A stretch of 42,989 nt of DNA from Calditrichota bacterium (GCA_003696775.1 RFFS01000195.1:1-42989), one strand, 5' to 3'; positions 16,270-25,241 are shown, numbered from the stretch's first letter. Translations and numbers: made by a program. Notes: a model not told the origin generated them from the letters alone.

Positions 16270-16521
16270 AACATCCTGCCTTTCCGAGGCTCCGCTCCCT
16301 CATAACTATTAGTCGTTTATAAATGTAAGCGGCTTAATTCACATTTTGTTAACAAAGAAGCGAAAATCGTGGAAACAGTATAAAAATTAAGGGAAACGGC
16401 TATGTTGAAAAAAAATAAAAAAAATCGAAAGTGGTAACATTTTAACCACATCCGTTAAAAAGATAAACCCGTAACGGGCTATACGCCTTCCCGTGTTCGG
16501 TCATGGGAGATGCAAATACAC
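16270..16521. other. Intergenic region between GWxTD and recN genes
   Basis: This 252-base AT-rich gap must contain the recN terminator and the GWxTD promoter. On the - strand AGCCCG/CGGGTT (about 16480-16466) with a downstream TATCTTTTT is a plausible recN terminator. GTGGT...ACCAC (16431-16449) is a short inverted repeat. A twelve-codon reading frame (16401-16436, + strand, mostly Lys/Asn) has a ribosome-site-like AAGGGA but leads to no gene on that strand. No tRNA or clear structured RNA is seen. Confidence 0.4.
16457..16480 (-). terminator. Possible recN terminator
   Basis: On the - strand AGCCCG, a 3-base loop and CGGGTT make a short stem followed by TATCTTTTT. It lies about 45 bases after the recN stop. 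The stem is only six pairs, one of them G-T, so the call is tentative. Confidence 0.4.
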
Positions 16522-18237
16522 TCAGGTGATCTTCCCGCTGCGTTCCAGCAAGGCTTTGGCGTTGGCCCGGCTTTGTGCGTCGATTTCCTCACCGCCAAGC
16601 AATGCGGCGATTTCTTCTATGCGTTCGGATGTGTTGAGAGAAGTAAGCGCAACCGTTGTTGTGTCGGCGTTACCGTTTTTGGATACCCGTATGTGATGGT
16701 CGGCGAAAGCGGCGATCTGAGGCAGATGGGTCACGCAAATCACCTGATGATGACGGGCTAATTTATCGATTTTACCGCCCACCATTTGCGCGGTTTTTCC
16801 GGAAATACCGCTGTCGATTTCATCAAAAACCATCAAGGGAATCCGGTCGCGTTCCGCCAAAACGTTTTTTATGGCCAACATGATGCGTGACAGTTCACCG
16901 CCCGAAGCGATTTTATGCAGGGGACGCGGGGCTTCGCCTGGATTGGCGTTGAACATGAACCGGGCGGTATCGAATCCGTTTTCAAAAATTTCCACGGACA
17001 TCCCGTTGAGGGTAAAGGGACTGTTCGGGGCGGGTTGCGGCGTCAGGTCACAAAAAAAGGTGCCGTTTTGCATGGCCATTTCCCGAAGTTGGATGGTCAT
17101 GGCTTCCCGTAACACGCGGGCGGCCGCCCGTCGGCTGTCATGTATTTTTTCGCCAAGAGTTTGCAGCCCGGCCACGGTTTCCTGCAGCTCTTTTTCCACT
17201 TCTTCTATAAAATGATCCACATGAGCGATGGTCTCTAATTTTTCCGTAAGACTGTCCCGGTAAGCGATCAGCGCGGGCATGTCGGTGCAGCGGTATTTTT
17301 TAAGCAAAAATTCCAAATCGGACAGACGCTGGCGCACATATTCGGCGCGTTGCGGATCAAATTCCTGTGTGTTAAGATAGCGTTCCGTGAACTGACCGGT
17401 TTCATCAATCATGGCCCGGCTTTGTTCCAGCGCTTCCCGGTAGGGGGCAAATTCCGCATCGAGGGAACCCAGGAAACGCAATTGTTCTTCGACCTCGCTT
17501 AATAAAGAACTTAGAGAAGGTTCATTTTCCGTAAGGATGGCCAAAACGGTTTGCGCGGCCTGATGAATTTTTTCAAAATTGGATAAACGCCGTAATTCAT
17601 CCCGCAGCTCTTCCAAATCCGCCTCATCCAACTGGTGACGCTCCAGCTCGTTTTGCTGAAAGCGGTAAAGCTCCTCGGTTTGTCGCGCGGTTTCTTTTTC
17701 GGAAAGCAGTGTCTGGTGTTTTTTACGCAGCGCCTGATACCGTTCCAGGAGTCGGGCAAACCTGTCCTTTAGGGTCGCGTTATCCGCGAACAGGTCCAGG
17801 TAGCTTAAATGGTTTTCCGGATGTAACAGGTTTTGATGCTCATGTTGCCCGTGCAGGTCCAGCAGCCGGCGGCTGATTTTGTTGAGCACATTCAGGGTGA
17901 CCGGTGTGTCATTGACGAAAATACGCGAGCTGCCGCCGGAGGTGATTTCTTTTCGAATAATGAGTTCGCCCCGATTATAATCCAGATCGAGCTGATTAAA
18001 AAGCGCGGAAAGATCAACGCGTCCGTTAAGATTAAAGCGGCCTTCAATAATGGCTTTACGGGCGCCCCGGCGTACGGAGTCGGTGCTGCTGCGCGCTCCG
18101 GCCAATTGGGCCAGTGCCCCCACCAGGATGGATTTACCCGCGCCGCTTTCACCGGTAACGATGTTCAGACCGTTCCGGAAGGGAATCTCGGCTTCCGGAA
18201 TTAAAATGTAGTTTTTTAAATAGATCGATTCCAGCAT
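16522..18237 (-). CDS. recN: DNA repair protein RecN
   Basis: This 571-residue SMC-like ATPase is the standard RecN length. The Walker A motif G-E-S-G-A-G-K-S lies near residues 30-37. Two long coiled-coil regions, rich in Glu/Arg/Leu, span about 150-370. The ABC signature A-S-G-G-E-L-S-R-I-M and Walker B V-F-D-E-I-D-S-G-I-S-G follow near 440-490. RecN organises DNA ends in double-strand-break repair by recombination. It begins 2 bases after the Reg_prop gene on the same strand and is probably expressed with it. The pairing looks organisational, not functional. No LexA-like box is obvious. Confidence 0.9.
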   Translation of the reverse strand: MLESIYLKNYILIPEAEIPFRNGLNIVTGESGAGKSILVGALAQLAGARSSTDSVRRGARKAIIEGRFNLNGRVDLSALFNQLDLDYNRGELIIRKEITSGGSSRIFVNDTPVTLNVLNKISRRLLDLHGQHEHQNLLHPENHLSYLDLFADNATLKDRFARLLERYQALRKKHQTLLSEKETARQTEELYRFQQNELERHQLDEADLEELRDELRRLSNFEKIHQAAQTVLAILTENEPSLSSLLSEVEEQLRFLGSLDAEFAPYREALEQSRAMIDETGQFTERYLNTQEFDPQRAEYVRQRLSDLEFLLKKYRCTDMPALIAYRDSLTEKLETIAHVDHFIEEVEKELQETVAGLQTLGEKIHDSRRAAARVLREAMTIQLREMAMQNGTFFCDLTPQPAPNSPFTLNGMSVEIFENGFDTARFMFNANPGEAPRPLHKIASGGELSRIMLAIKNVLAERDRIPLMVFDEIDSGISGKTAQMVGGKIDKLARHHQVICVTHLPQIAAFADHHIRVSKNGNADTTTVALTSLNTSERIEEIAALLGGEEIDAQSRANAKALLERSGKIT

Positions 18238-18239
18238 GG

Positions 18240-20591
18240 TTACGGATGTATCACGGCAATTTTACCGGTTGTGGCGCTGCCGTCAATCGTGTAGGCATGG
18301 TAAAGATAAACGCCGCTGCGTACCACCTGACCACGGCTGTCCCGGCCGTCCCATTGCGCGCGTCCGCCGTCAATGTCCACGGATCCGGATTGAAGCTCAC
18401 GTACCAGTTTGCCGTTTATGGTTAAAATTTTTACGGTAGAATTGTTTTTCAGTCGCCGGAGGATAAAATGACGTGTGGTGCCGTCCACAATAAAAGGGTT
18501 CGGGCCGGCGCTCACCGAGTTATAATCGGGCCGGGCCTCGGCAAAGGCGCCGCTGTAAACGGAAATCCCCGATTCGGTCGCGATCCAGGCTTCACCGCTT
18601 TGGGCGTCCACCGCCACGCCATGCACGTTGTTATCGAGCAGGCCGCTGTTGGCGGTGGTAAAACTGACCCAGGCGTTGGGTTCAAACACGCTGCGTTCAC
18701 CACGTAACACGCTCAATCCTTCCGAAGTGCAAACCCATTTATTGTTATAGTTGTCCACGACTATTTGCGAAATTTCGTTGCCGACGGGTCCTTCTGTGCC
18801 GTTGATGCCGTCACCGGGATGGCGATAGAAATTAAGCCCGTCAAAGGAACTGAGTCCGGCGGTGGTTCCGATCCATACCACACCGTCTTTATCCACGGCG
18901 AGGCTGCGGACTTCCGTTCCGGCAATATTGTCATCGATACTTCTTTTAAAATAGACATCATCGGAACGGTCATCAAGAGTATTGTTGTAATCGAAAATAT
19001 ACAATCCCTGATCATGTGTCGCGATCCAGATGCGGCCGAAGTCATCGGCGGCCAGGGCCGGGATGCCCTTGTCATCCGCCAGGGAGATGCCGTCCTGACG
19101 CCCGAAATAATGCCAGCTGGATTTATCCGTTACAATAAATCCGGTGTTATCGTCATAAGGCGCCACGGCAAGGTAGTTACCGTTTTGCGCGTACGCATTG
19201 GCTATCCAAAGACGGCCATAAGCGTCTTCCGTGAACGCCGTGATCACCTCGTAGTCCTCAACGGAGTTATTGGCGCCGCTGAAATACCCGCGATGGTCTT
19301 CCGGCGGCGATTGGAGCGGTTGTGTTTCGGTAGTTGTTACCGTGCGTTCATAAAGCGTACCGTTGTCCTCGTAATCATGAAAATATTCGAAAGCGTTGTT
19401 GTGGTACACCATCAGGCCGCCGCCCCAGCTACCGAGCCACACATTGTTAAAACGATCCACATACGCGCTGACAAGGCTATTTAACCGTTTCCAAATACTT
19501 TGCTGCTTCTCGCCGGTAAACGTATAATAACGCCATGCGCCGTCTTTATTAGTATATAAGCCGCTGTTGGGACGGTGGAACTTATATTTTTGGGCCAGTG
19601 CCCAGGTATTTTGATTGTGATCCCGCACGATGACGCGCATGGGGTTGTGATAAATACCGTCCAGAACCACCTTTACCGAGCCGTCCCGGCTTTGCAAGCC
19701 AAAAGACTGAAAACCTATCCACAGGCGGTTGCCGTTATGCGATAAAGACTGAATCGTATGGCCGTGATTGGCGGAGGCCAATCGGGGATTGTCGGCCACG
19801 GAGTGGTATAATACGCTGCCCGAGGCGATGTACAGGGTGTCGTCCCGGGTCGTCAGGGCGTTGATGGTGTGTTGAGCATATTCGGATACGGGTGTGATGG
19901 CGGCGGAAGTGCTCAGGGTGGCTATGCCGTCTTCCGTGCCGATCCACAACCGGTTGTTAAATACGCTCAGCCTCGTTAAGCGTGATGAAGGCAGGCCGTC
20001 GCTTGTACCCTTATGCGACCATTGCGCCGGGTCGTTAAGGGTGTGACTGCCATAATCGGCCGGGGCGCTCAACAGACCGTTGTCGGTTGCCAGATATACC
20101 TTTCCGGCAAATAAGGCGATATCCCGGATTTCATCTATCGTAACGGGAAAATTCTGATAATAGTCGAAAAAGAGATAGCGGTTATTTTGATAGCGGAAAA
20201 CAGCCAGCCCGTTGCCGGCGGCCACCCAGATATCATCGCCGTTTCTGAACAGCCGGTCAATGGGAATATCGTCAAATTGATAAACGTCGGATATAATTCC
20301 GTTGGATGTAATTTGTTGTATAACACCGGCCCCGCTTCCCGTCAGCACGCCGCCATCGGGCGCCTGGGTCAGGGCGGTGATGTTCACGCCGCGCAGACCG
20401 TCCACCGTTGTAAACGGCGTGGTAACCCCGTTTGTTATTTCATAACGATAAACACCGCCTTCCGTTGCGGCCCACACCTGCTCGTTATCGCTGACCAGAT
20501 CGGTAATGCCGTTCATGTTGGTTACGGCGCGCCAGTCCGGGTGTTGGCCGAATAACAAAAAAAGGGGCAATAGCAAAATTCTTAAACGCAT
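18240..20591 (-). CDS. Exported beta-propeller protein with Reg_prop repeats and C-terminal sorting-like domain
   Basis: This protein of about 783 residues starts M-R-L-R-I-L-L-L-P-L-F-L-L-F-G, a signal peptide. The ATG at 20591 is preferred over an upstream TTG at 20630, which would add 13 residues before the signal. The chain is built of repeated W-I-G/A-T-x-x-G-L units (W-I-G-T-E-D-G-I, W-I-A-T-H-D-Q-G-L, W-I-G-T-T-A-G-L, W-V-C-T-S-E-G-L, W-I-A-T-E-S-G-I), the two-component-regulator propeller repeat. The last 90 residues (from about 695: A-G-P-N-P-F, then G-V-Y-L-Y-H) resemble FlgD-like/type IX sorting domains. It resembles the sensor part of hybrid two-component systems, but no kinase follows, so it is a free secreted or surface propeller. 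Confidence 0.75.
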   Translation of the reverse strand: MRLRILLLPLFLLFGQHPDWRAVTNMNGITDLVSDNEQVWAATEGGVYRYEITNGVTTPFTTVDGLRGVNITALTQAPDGGVLTGSGAGVIQQITSNGIISDVYQFDDIPIDRLFRNGDDIWVAAGNGLAVFRYQNNRYLFFDYYQNFPVTIDEIRDIALFAGKVYLATDNGLLSAPADYGSHTLNDPAQWSHKGTSDGLPSSRLTRLSVFNNRLWIGTEDGIATLSTSAAITPVSEYAQHTINALTTRDDTLYIASGSVLYHSVADNPRLASANHGHTIQSLSHNGNRLWIGFQSFGLQSRDGSVKVVLDGIYHNPMRVIVRDHNQNTWALAQKYKFHRPNSGLYTNKDGAWRYYTFTGEKQQSIWKRLNSLVSAYVDRFNNVWLGSWGGGLMVYHNNAFEYFHDYEDNGTLYERTVTTTETQPLQSPPEDHRGYFSGANNSVEDYEVITAFTEDAYGRLWIANAYAQNGNYLAVAPYDDNTGFIVTDKSSWHYFGRQDGISLADDKGIPALAADDFGRIWIATHDQGLYIFDYNNTLDDRSDDVYFKRSIDDNIAGTEVRSLAVDKDGVVWIGTTAGLSSFDGLNFYRHPGDGINGTEGPVGNEISQIVVDNYNNKWVCTSEGLSVLRGERSVFEPNAWVSFTTANSGLLDNNVHGVAVDAQSGEAWIATESGISVYSGAFAEARPDYNSVSAGPNPFIVDGTTRHFILRRLKNNSTVKILTINGKLVRELQSGSVDIDGGRAQWDGRDSRGQVVRSGVYLYHAYTIDGSATTGKIAVIHP

Positions 20592-20681
20592 GATTTTTCC
20601 CGTATGATATGTGATGCGGAAATATAACAATTAAAACGGGGATAATGTAAGGCCAAAAATGACACCGTAAAACGCCGGATC

Positions 20682-22004
20682 TTAAAACAGATAATAACGG
20701 CTGTTGGCCGGATAAACCATATCCACGAACAACAGACGCACATAATCGTCTTTAACCAGAATTTGCGCCTGAAGAATATCGCCCCGGGTTATGGGCAGAG
20801 CGCTTAAAACGGGCATTTGAACAGAATGGTAGTAGTTTTTCATGTGGATATCGAACAAGGTGATTCCGGTTGCGTCCCATTGGGTAATTTCAAAATAGCC
20901 TTCGTGCACATCGGGATCGCCCGCCTGATCGGACAGCAGAAAGTCGATTAACGGGTTTTGTTGCTGATAGCGGCGTACAATATCCAGGGTGCGATCCATC
21001 TCGGAAAATTTATCGTCGATGAAACGGCTGAATTCCGAAAGAAGTTGGCCGCCGAGACTCTGATCGGCGAATTTAAACAGATGATAAAACAGGGTGTGGG
21101 TTTCCCGCACGGTGATTTCTTCCTCGGTAAGCAGTTGCTGTGGTAAAATCAAAGAGAGGAACTCGTCAAAATCATCCATGTCAAACAGGTCCATGCGTTG
21201 CAAACCGAGATAATCTTTCAGATAATTCTCAAAAAAAGTGATGATTTTACGGTAGCCGTCGCGAACCATATATTCGGGATTTTCCCGCAAAAACGATTCG
21301 AATATGTAATCCACGCGCCGGTATTGATATTTCCAGGCTTCCGTTTCATCTTCCTCGTCGGGCATATCGAGCAGGGTCTCTTCCCAGCCGCCCGGTTCGC
21401 GTTCCAGGATATCCTGAAACAATTCAAAAGCAAGCTCATTGGGTGAGGTAAGCCATTCGCGTCCCTGTTTATAAATAAAACGGATGATCGTTTTTGCCAC
21501 AAACGAGCTGATGGATTTCAGGGGCGGGTCGTCTTCCCCGAGATGCAGGCCGATTTCAAAATTATAAAAATCGAGCAGTGTGTCGGTGGCCACGTAGGTC
21601 ATGATATCGTAATAGAGGCACTCTTCGCGCGAATTGCAATCGGCGGCCTTGCCGTCAAATTCCATGTTGATGAATTCAACGCGTTTTTTATTTTCTTCTT
21701 CGGTAAAAGGTTTGGAAAGCTTGTTGGGGCAGCCCAGGGAACAACCGCCAAAACAATTTTTTTCCAGAAAGGATTGCAGGTTGTCCGCAATGCTGAAGGA
21801 TAAGGCGGTGATTTCATGGGTATGCAGCAGCATCGCGCTGTCATCAGGTAATTTTTTAAAATAATCGTTTTCCAGTGAAGAGCTCAGTTCATTGATAAGC
21901 AGATAGGTGAAGTAATCGAGATGGGTCAGCTCGTAGATTTCCTTTTCCCAGCTATCCACAAATTCCTGCGCGGTCATGTACGTTTTTTTTGATTGCTCTG
22001 CCAA
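20682..22004 (-). CDS. Unrecognised 440-residue protein with a Cys cluster
   Basis: I do not recognise this protein. It has no signal peptide or membrane helix and is acidic. The first 280 residues look mostly helical and the last 90 (from about 350, Y-F-E-I-T-Q-W-D-A-T-G) look beta-rich. Cys84, Cys88 and Cys92 in C-F-G-G-C-S-L-G-C, with Cys123 and Cys129, could bind a metal or Fe/S cluster. The start is a TTG at 22004, supported by AAAGGA eight bases upstream. An ATG at 21977 (M-T-A-Q-E-F) is the alternative and has a weaker ribosome site. It precedes the Reg_prop and recN genes on the same strand. Confidence 0.7.
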   Translation of the reverse strand: MAEQSKKTYMTAQEFVDSWEKEIYELTHLDYFTYLLINELSSSLENDYFKKLPDDSAMLLHTHEITALSFSIADNLQSFLEKNCFGGCSLGCPNKLSKPFTEEENKKRVEFINMEFDGKAADCNSREECLYYDIMTYVATDTLLDFYNFEIGLHLGEDDPPLKSISSFVAKTIIRFIYKQGREWLTSPNELAFELFQDILEREPGGWEETLLDMPDEEDETEAWKYQYRRVDYIFESFLRENPEYMVRDGYRKIITFFENYLKDYLGLQRMDLFDMDDFDEFLSLILPQQLLTEEEITVRETHTLFYHLFKFADQSLGGQLLSEFSRFIDDKFSEMDRTLDIVRRYQQQNPLIDFLLSDQAGDPDVHEGYFEITQWDATGITLFDIHMKNYYHSVQMPVLSALPITRGDILQAQILVKDDYVRLLFVDMVYPANSRYYLF

Positions 22005-22079
22005 GATGCCATCCTTTGTTCATCGATACGACAATGTCAATAAAAATCGGCATATTTTCAACTATAATTACTGTCCATC

Positions 22080-22142
22080 GTTCCAAAACCGGTCTTTGTC
22101 CGGAACCCGCTTTCGCGGGAGGTTGTCCGCGTCGTTTGGAAC
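22080..22142. other. Multi-stem GC-rich intergenic structure
   Basis: An outer 8-base stem (22080-22087 with 22135-22142, GTTCCAAA/TTTGGAAC) encloses a 4-base stem (22089-22092 with 22100-22103) and a 5-base stem with a 4-base loop (22106-22110 with 22115-22119). The set would fold as a branched structure on either strand. It lies between two - strand genes, about 75 bases upstream of the 440-residue protein. It lacks tRNA landmarks and has no T tract. It might be a leader RNA, a processing site or a dispersed repeat. Confidence 0.35.
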
Positions 22143-22211
22143 CGCTTAACCGGGCACGGAGTTCCCACGCCTTTCATAACGAATCCGGAGCATCATTCAT
22201 TCCGTGGCCGG

Positions 22212-23516
22212 TTATTTTAAAAAATCGTACAGATATTCAAAATCGGGTGTCAACCGCCCCTGATGGGCGATCACCGCGCGTTTAAACGGGGCCGGAATGT
22301 CCAGTTTTTCAAAAGGAACGGAAAAATCCGCCCGGGCCAGCGCGGGCACAAATGGCAACAGCATGTCGCCGAAAAAGCGCGTGGCGGAAGCGGGCAGCTC
22401 GCTGGGCAGTTTATCTACGGCCAATACCACCGGACCGTGGGCCTGCATGCTTTCATCGGCCTCGTCGCTTAGCGGATCGTAAACATAGGCCGGTTTATCG
22501 GATGCGGTGCAATGCACCGTGCATTCTACCGATCCGCGCGGATCGCAGGTGATATCGGCGACAACACGCAAGTTGGGACGGCGTTCCGCATACAAGGCGC
22601 GCAACTGTTCGCGGGTTATCAGTTTCGGATAGCGTTTTTCCCAGTAGATACCGTTTATCATCAGTGAAATATAGGGCAGGTATTTTTCAAAATCGGCTTC
22701 GTAATTTTCCGGATGCTCAAAATAATCCTGCCAGTCAAAGCGGGCGCCCGGCGCTTTGGGTTTTACAAAATGATCGCAATCAATCACAACCTTGTACAAA
22801 ACATGGGCATCGAAGGCGTTGCGGTTGGCCAGGTCCGTAAATTCCACGGGAGTTACTTCCGTTACGGGCATCAGATCGATGATTTCCTGTGCCCCACGTG
22901 ATACGGTGCCGCCGCCGGTAATCACCACCGACCAGGGATGCGAGCTGACCGGCATGCCGGTTTCTTTCAGCTTTTGCCCCACGGCGGTCAGGGCGGCTTT
23001 GGCGTCTTCCAGGTCTTTATAGGTGTTGGCCTGTCGGATTTCGGACAATGGCGTGTTGTAGCCTTCTTTCTTCATCTGACGACCCAGCAGCCATAAACCG
23101 TTGATAGCCCCGGCCAGCCCGGCGTACGGGCCAAAAAAGATTAAACGGCGGCCCTTTTCGTCCGTCACTTTTTCATAGTCCATTAATGTAACCTCCTTGT
23201 CGAGTATCGCCTGTAACAGGGGCATGTTGTAACTTTGCCCCTTGATGGTGTGCGAGAAAAAGACATGGGGTTTGCCGGGAATTAAGTCGTCGATAGGCAC
23301 TTCCTTGACACCGAAAATGATATCAGCGCGGGAAATATCCTCTGAAAGTTCGGCGCCCGCCGTCCGCCAGGATGCGTCGTCAAAAAAACGGTTGGCCCAC
23401 GGTTCCACGGTTACCTTCAATCCCTGCCGGATTAATTCCGCCGCCTGTTCCGGCGCCATGGGTGAGCGTTTTTCGGTCAATTCGATGTTTTCCTTGCGGA
23501 TGGCAATATGATTCAT
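22212..23516 (-). CDS. Lysine-ketoglutarate reductase/saccharopine dehydrogenase-like protein
   Basis: This 434-residue cytoplasmic protein starts I-A-I-R-K-E-N, the N-terminal strand of the alanine dehydrogenase/transhydrogenase fold. It continues with the lysine-ketoglutarate reductase pattern: F-S-H-T-I-K-G-Q, Y-E-K-V-T-D-E-K-G-R-R-L-I-F-F-G-P-Y-A-G-L-A-G-A-I-N, a central Rossmann region (V-V-I-T-G-G-G-T-V-S-R-G-A) and A-D-I-T-C-D-P-R-G-S-V-E. It would make or cleave saccharopine from lysine and 2-oxoglutarate with NAD(P)H. It corresponds to the LKR half of the eukaryotic bifunctional enzyme; no separate saccharopine dehydrogenase is in the window. It is divergent from the serine hydrolase gene. 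The direction of reaction is not deducible. Confidence 0.75.
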   Translation of the reverse strand: MNHIAIRKENIELTEKRSPMAPEQAAELIRQGLKVTVEPWANRFFDDASWRTAGAELSEDISRADIIFGVKEVPIDDLIPGKPHVFFSHTIKGQSYNMPLLQAILDKEVTLMDYEKVTDEKGRRLIFFGPYAGLAGAINGLWLLGRQMKKEGYNTPLSEIRQANTYKDLEDAKAALTAVGQKLKETGMPVSSHPWSVVITGGGTVSRGAQEIIDLMPVTEVTPVEFTDLANRNAFDAHVLYKVVIDCDHFVKPKAPGARFDWQDYFEHPENYEADFEKYLPYISLMINGIYWEKRYPKLITREQLRALYAERRPNLRVVADITCDPRGSVECTVHCTASDKPAYVYDPLSDEADESMQAHGPVVLAVDKLPSELPASATRFFGDMLLPFVPALARADFSVPFEKLDIPAPFKRAVIAHQGRLTPDFEYLYDFLK

Positions 23517-23556
23517 GGCGTTTGGTCCTTTTACCCGTTATGATTGTTGGCTAAAA

Positions 23557-23574
23557 AACCGTAAATTTACGGTT
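23557..23574. promoter_or_regulatory. 18-base perfect palindrome between divergent genes
   Basis: AACCGTAAATTTACGGTT is a perfect palindrome located 40 bases upstream of the lysine-ketoglutarate reductase-like gene and 46 bases upstream of the serine hydrolase gene. Its position and symmetry suit an operator for a dimeric regulator controlling one or both genes. No regulator gene is adjacent. Confidence 0.45.
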
Positions 23575-23619
23575 ATGTATTCTATCAGGCAACCACGTCC
23601 AAATCGCACGGGAGGTTTT

Positions 23620-24798
23620 ATGCGTTTGATGATTCTTGTTTTATCGCTGATCGGCCTTGTTTTTTCATCCGGGTTACCGCGGGTTACGCCGCAGTCCGCC
23701 GGACTCAATCCAGAAGGATTTGAAAATGCCGGAGCGGCCATCGAACGGGCCATGGAAGCGGGAACCATACCCGGCGCGGTCCTGGCGGTGGTTTATAAAA
23801 ATCAACTGGTGTGGCTGAAAGCCTACGGCAAACGCCAACAGGTGCCACACAGCGAAGCCATGACCACGGGAACCCTGTTTGATATGGCTTCGGTTACCAA
23901 ACCCGTTGTGACCGGCACCGTTTTCATGATATTGATGGAACGCGGCTATCTACGGCTAAAAGACAAAGTAAGCGACTATTTACCCGATTTTAAAAACTGG
24001 CGGGATAGCACCGGACATAAGGAATATATCCGACTGGTGCATCTACTGACCCATAGCAGCGGCCTGCCGCCCTACGCCCACCCGGATATGTTAATGAAAA
24101 AATACGGCCGGACCGATCGGGCCACTTTGGAAAAACATATCGATATGGTCAAACGGCTTTATGCGCCGGGCAGCGCCTTTACATACAGCGGCCTGAATAT
24201 GATCACCTTGCAGCGCATCATGGAAAAAATAACCGGCCGACCGCTTTATCGAATAGCGGAAGAGGAAATTTTCCGCCCTCTCGGGATGCGTAACAGCACC
24301 TTTTTTCCCTCACCGGAGCAGAAAAAAGAGTGCGCGCCCACCGAACTATTGCCAGACGGTACCTTGTTGCGCGGTGTGGTGCATGATCCCATGGCGCGGG
24401 TGGTGATGAAGGGCGCCTCATCCAATGCGGGCTTGTTCAGCACGGCGGAAGACCTGGCTGTTTATGCCGCCATGTTGTTAAACCGGGGCACCGGACAGGG
24501 GCGGCGCATCCTAAGCCCGGCCGCCGTGCGCGCGTTTACATCCGTCCCGCGCGGCATGGATGCCATCGGTCGCGCGCTGACATGGGATGTGCATTCCCCC
24601 TACGCTTCCAATATCGGCGATTTGCTTAGCCCGCGCGCCTTTGGCCATACCGGTTATACAGGCACGTCCCTGGTAATCGATCCGGAACAGGAGCTGGCGG
24701 TTATTCTGTTGACCAACCGGGTGCATCCCGATGATAAAGGCAGCGTAGTGGCTTTACGCGGGCAGGTGGCCAATGCCGTGGCCGCCACTCTTCCCTAA
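23620..24798 (+). CDS. Exported serine hydrolase of the beta-lactamase/class C family
   Basis: This protein of about 392 residues starts M-R-L-M-I-L-V-L-S-L, a signal peptide. The ATG at 23620 is set by GGGAGG six bases upstream, not by an earlier in-frame ATG. The nucleophile motif S-V-T-K is at 91-94. Tyr189 in Y-S-G is the second motif, and H-T-G-Y-T-G near residue 350 replaces the K-T-G triad. These are features of the penicillin-binding-protein/esterase family that includes AmpC, EstB and D-aminopeptidases. Substrate cannot be read; periplasmic cell-wall or ester hydrolysis is likely. The family is broad and most members are not resistance enzymes. Confidence 0.78.
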   Translation: MRLMILVLSLIGLVFSSGLPRVTPQSAGLNPEGFENAGAAIERAMEAGTIPGAVLAVVYKNQLVWLKAYGKRQQVPHSEAMTTGTLFDMASVTKPVVTGTVFMILMERGYLRLKDKVSDYLPDFKNWRDSTGHKEYIRLVHLLTHSSGLPPYAHPDMLMKKYGRTDRATLEKHIDMVKRLYAPGSAFTYSGLNMITLQRIMEKITGRPLYRIAEEEIFRPLGMRNSTFFPSPEQKKECAPTELLPDGTLLRGVVHDPMARVVMKGASSNAGLFSTAEDLAVYAAMLLNRGTGQGRRILSPAAVRAFTSVPRGMDAIGRALTWDVHSPYASNIGDLLSPRAFGHTGYTGTSLVIDPEQELAVILLTNRVHPDDKGSVVALRGQVANAVAATLP

Positions 24799-24881
24799 TT
24801 AAAAAATTATCTTTCGGGAGCCCTAAATGATAGATTTTTATGCCGTTTAAGGCTATATTTGGGCTTTATCAGGGAGTACTC

Positions 24882-25229
24882 ATGCTAACTCTTTACGGCA
24901 TTTCCAATTGCGATACCATCCGGAAAACACGACGATTTCTGGATGACCGCGCCATACCTTATCAATTTATTGATGTTCGTAAAACACCCTTAAGTCTGGA
25001 AAAATTGACCCGCATCAGTGCCCAGGTCGGTTTGGATGTGTTGGTGAACCGGCGCGGCCAAACCTACAGAAAACTCAAAATAAAAGAACGTAATCCGAAT
25101 GAGACAGAGCTGTTGCGGTTGTTACATCGGGAGCAAGCCATGATCAGACGTCCCTTGCTGGAGTATGATAACCGCTATCATGTGGGCTATGATGAAGAGG
25201 CCCTGTCGCATTTTTTACAAAACCGATAA
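24882..25229 (+). CDS. ArsC/Spx-family thioredoxin-fold protein (YffB-like)
   Basis: This 115-residue protein starts M-L-T-L-Y-G-I-S-N-C-D-T-I-R-K. The ATG at 24882 has AGGGAG upstream; an earlier ATG at 24840 has no ribosome site. Cys10 followed by four residues and Lys15 is the ArsC/YffB signature, and R-R-P-L-L-E (about 86-91) is the conserved R-P motif. There is no second Cys, so disulfide chemistry would need glutathione or another thiol. True arsenate reductase activity is uncertain, and a redox or Spx-like role is equally open. It lies 12 bases before glgC on the same strand. Confidence 0.75.
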   Translation: MLTLYGISNCDTIRKTRRFLDDRAIPYQFIDVRKTPLSLEKLTRISAQVGLDVLVNRRGQTYRKLKIKERNPNETELLRLLHREQAMIRRPLLEYDNRYHVGYDEEALSHFLQNR

Positions 25230-25241
25230 TCCGGGGGAAAT

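Noticed and set aside
16401-16436. Twelve-codon reading frame rich in Lys and Asn with a ribosome-site-like sequence, a possible leader peptide
   Set aside because: It is on the + strand, while the neighbouring genes are all on the - strand, so it leads to nothing. The Lys/Asn content comes from runs of A.
18240-20591. Hybrid two-component sensor kinase of the Reg_prop type
   Set aside because: The chain ends in a sorting-like domain and has no transmembrane helix, histidine kinase, receiver or AraC domain after the propeller.
22080-22142. Branched intergenic fold considered as a tRNA
   Set aside because: At about 63 bases it is too short, it lacks a proper acceptor stem, a seven-base anticodon loop and the T-loop consensus, and it has only two inner stems.
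23620-24798. Antibiotic resistance beta-lactamase
   Set aside because: The S-x-x-K motif marks a wide family of esterases and peptidases. The H-T-G motif and degenerate Y-S-G second motif do not point to AmpC, and no regulator is adjacent.
24882-25229. Arsenic resistance gene
   Set aside because: The protein is ArsC-like but stands next to glgC with no arsenite pump or ArsR. Its single Cys fits the YffB/Spx branch equally well.
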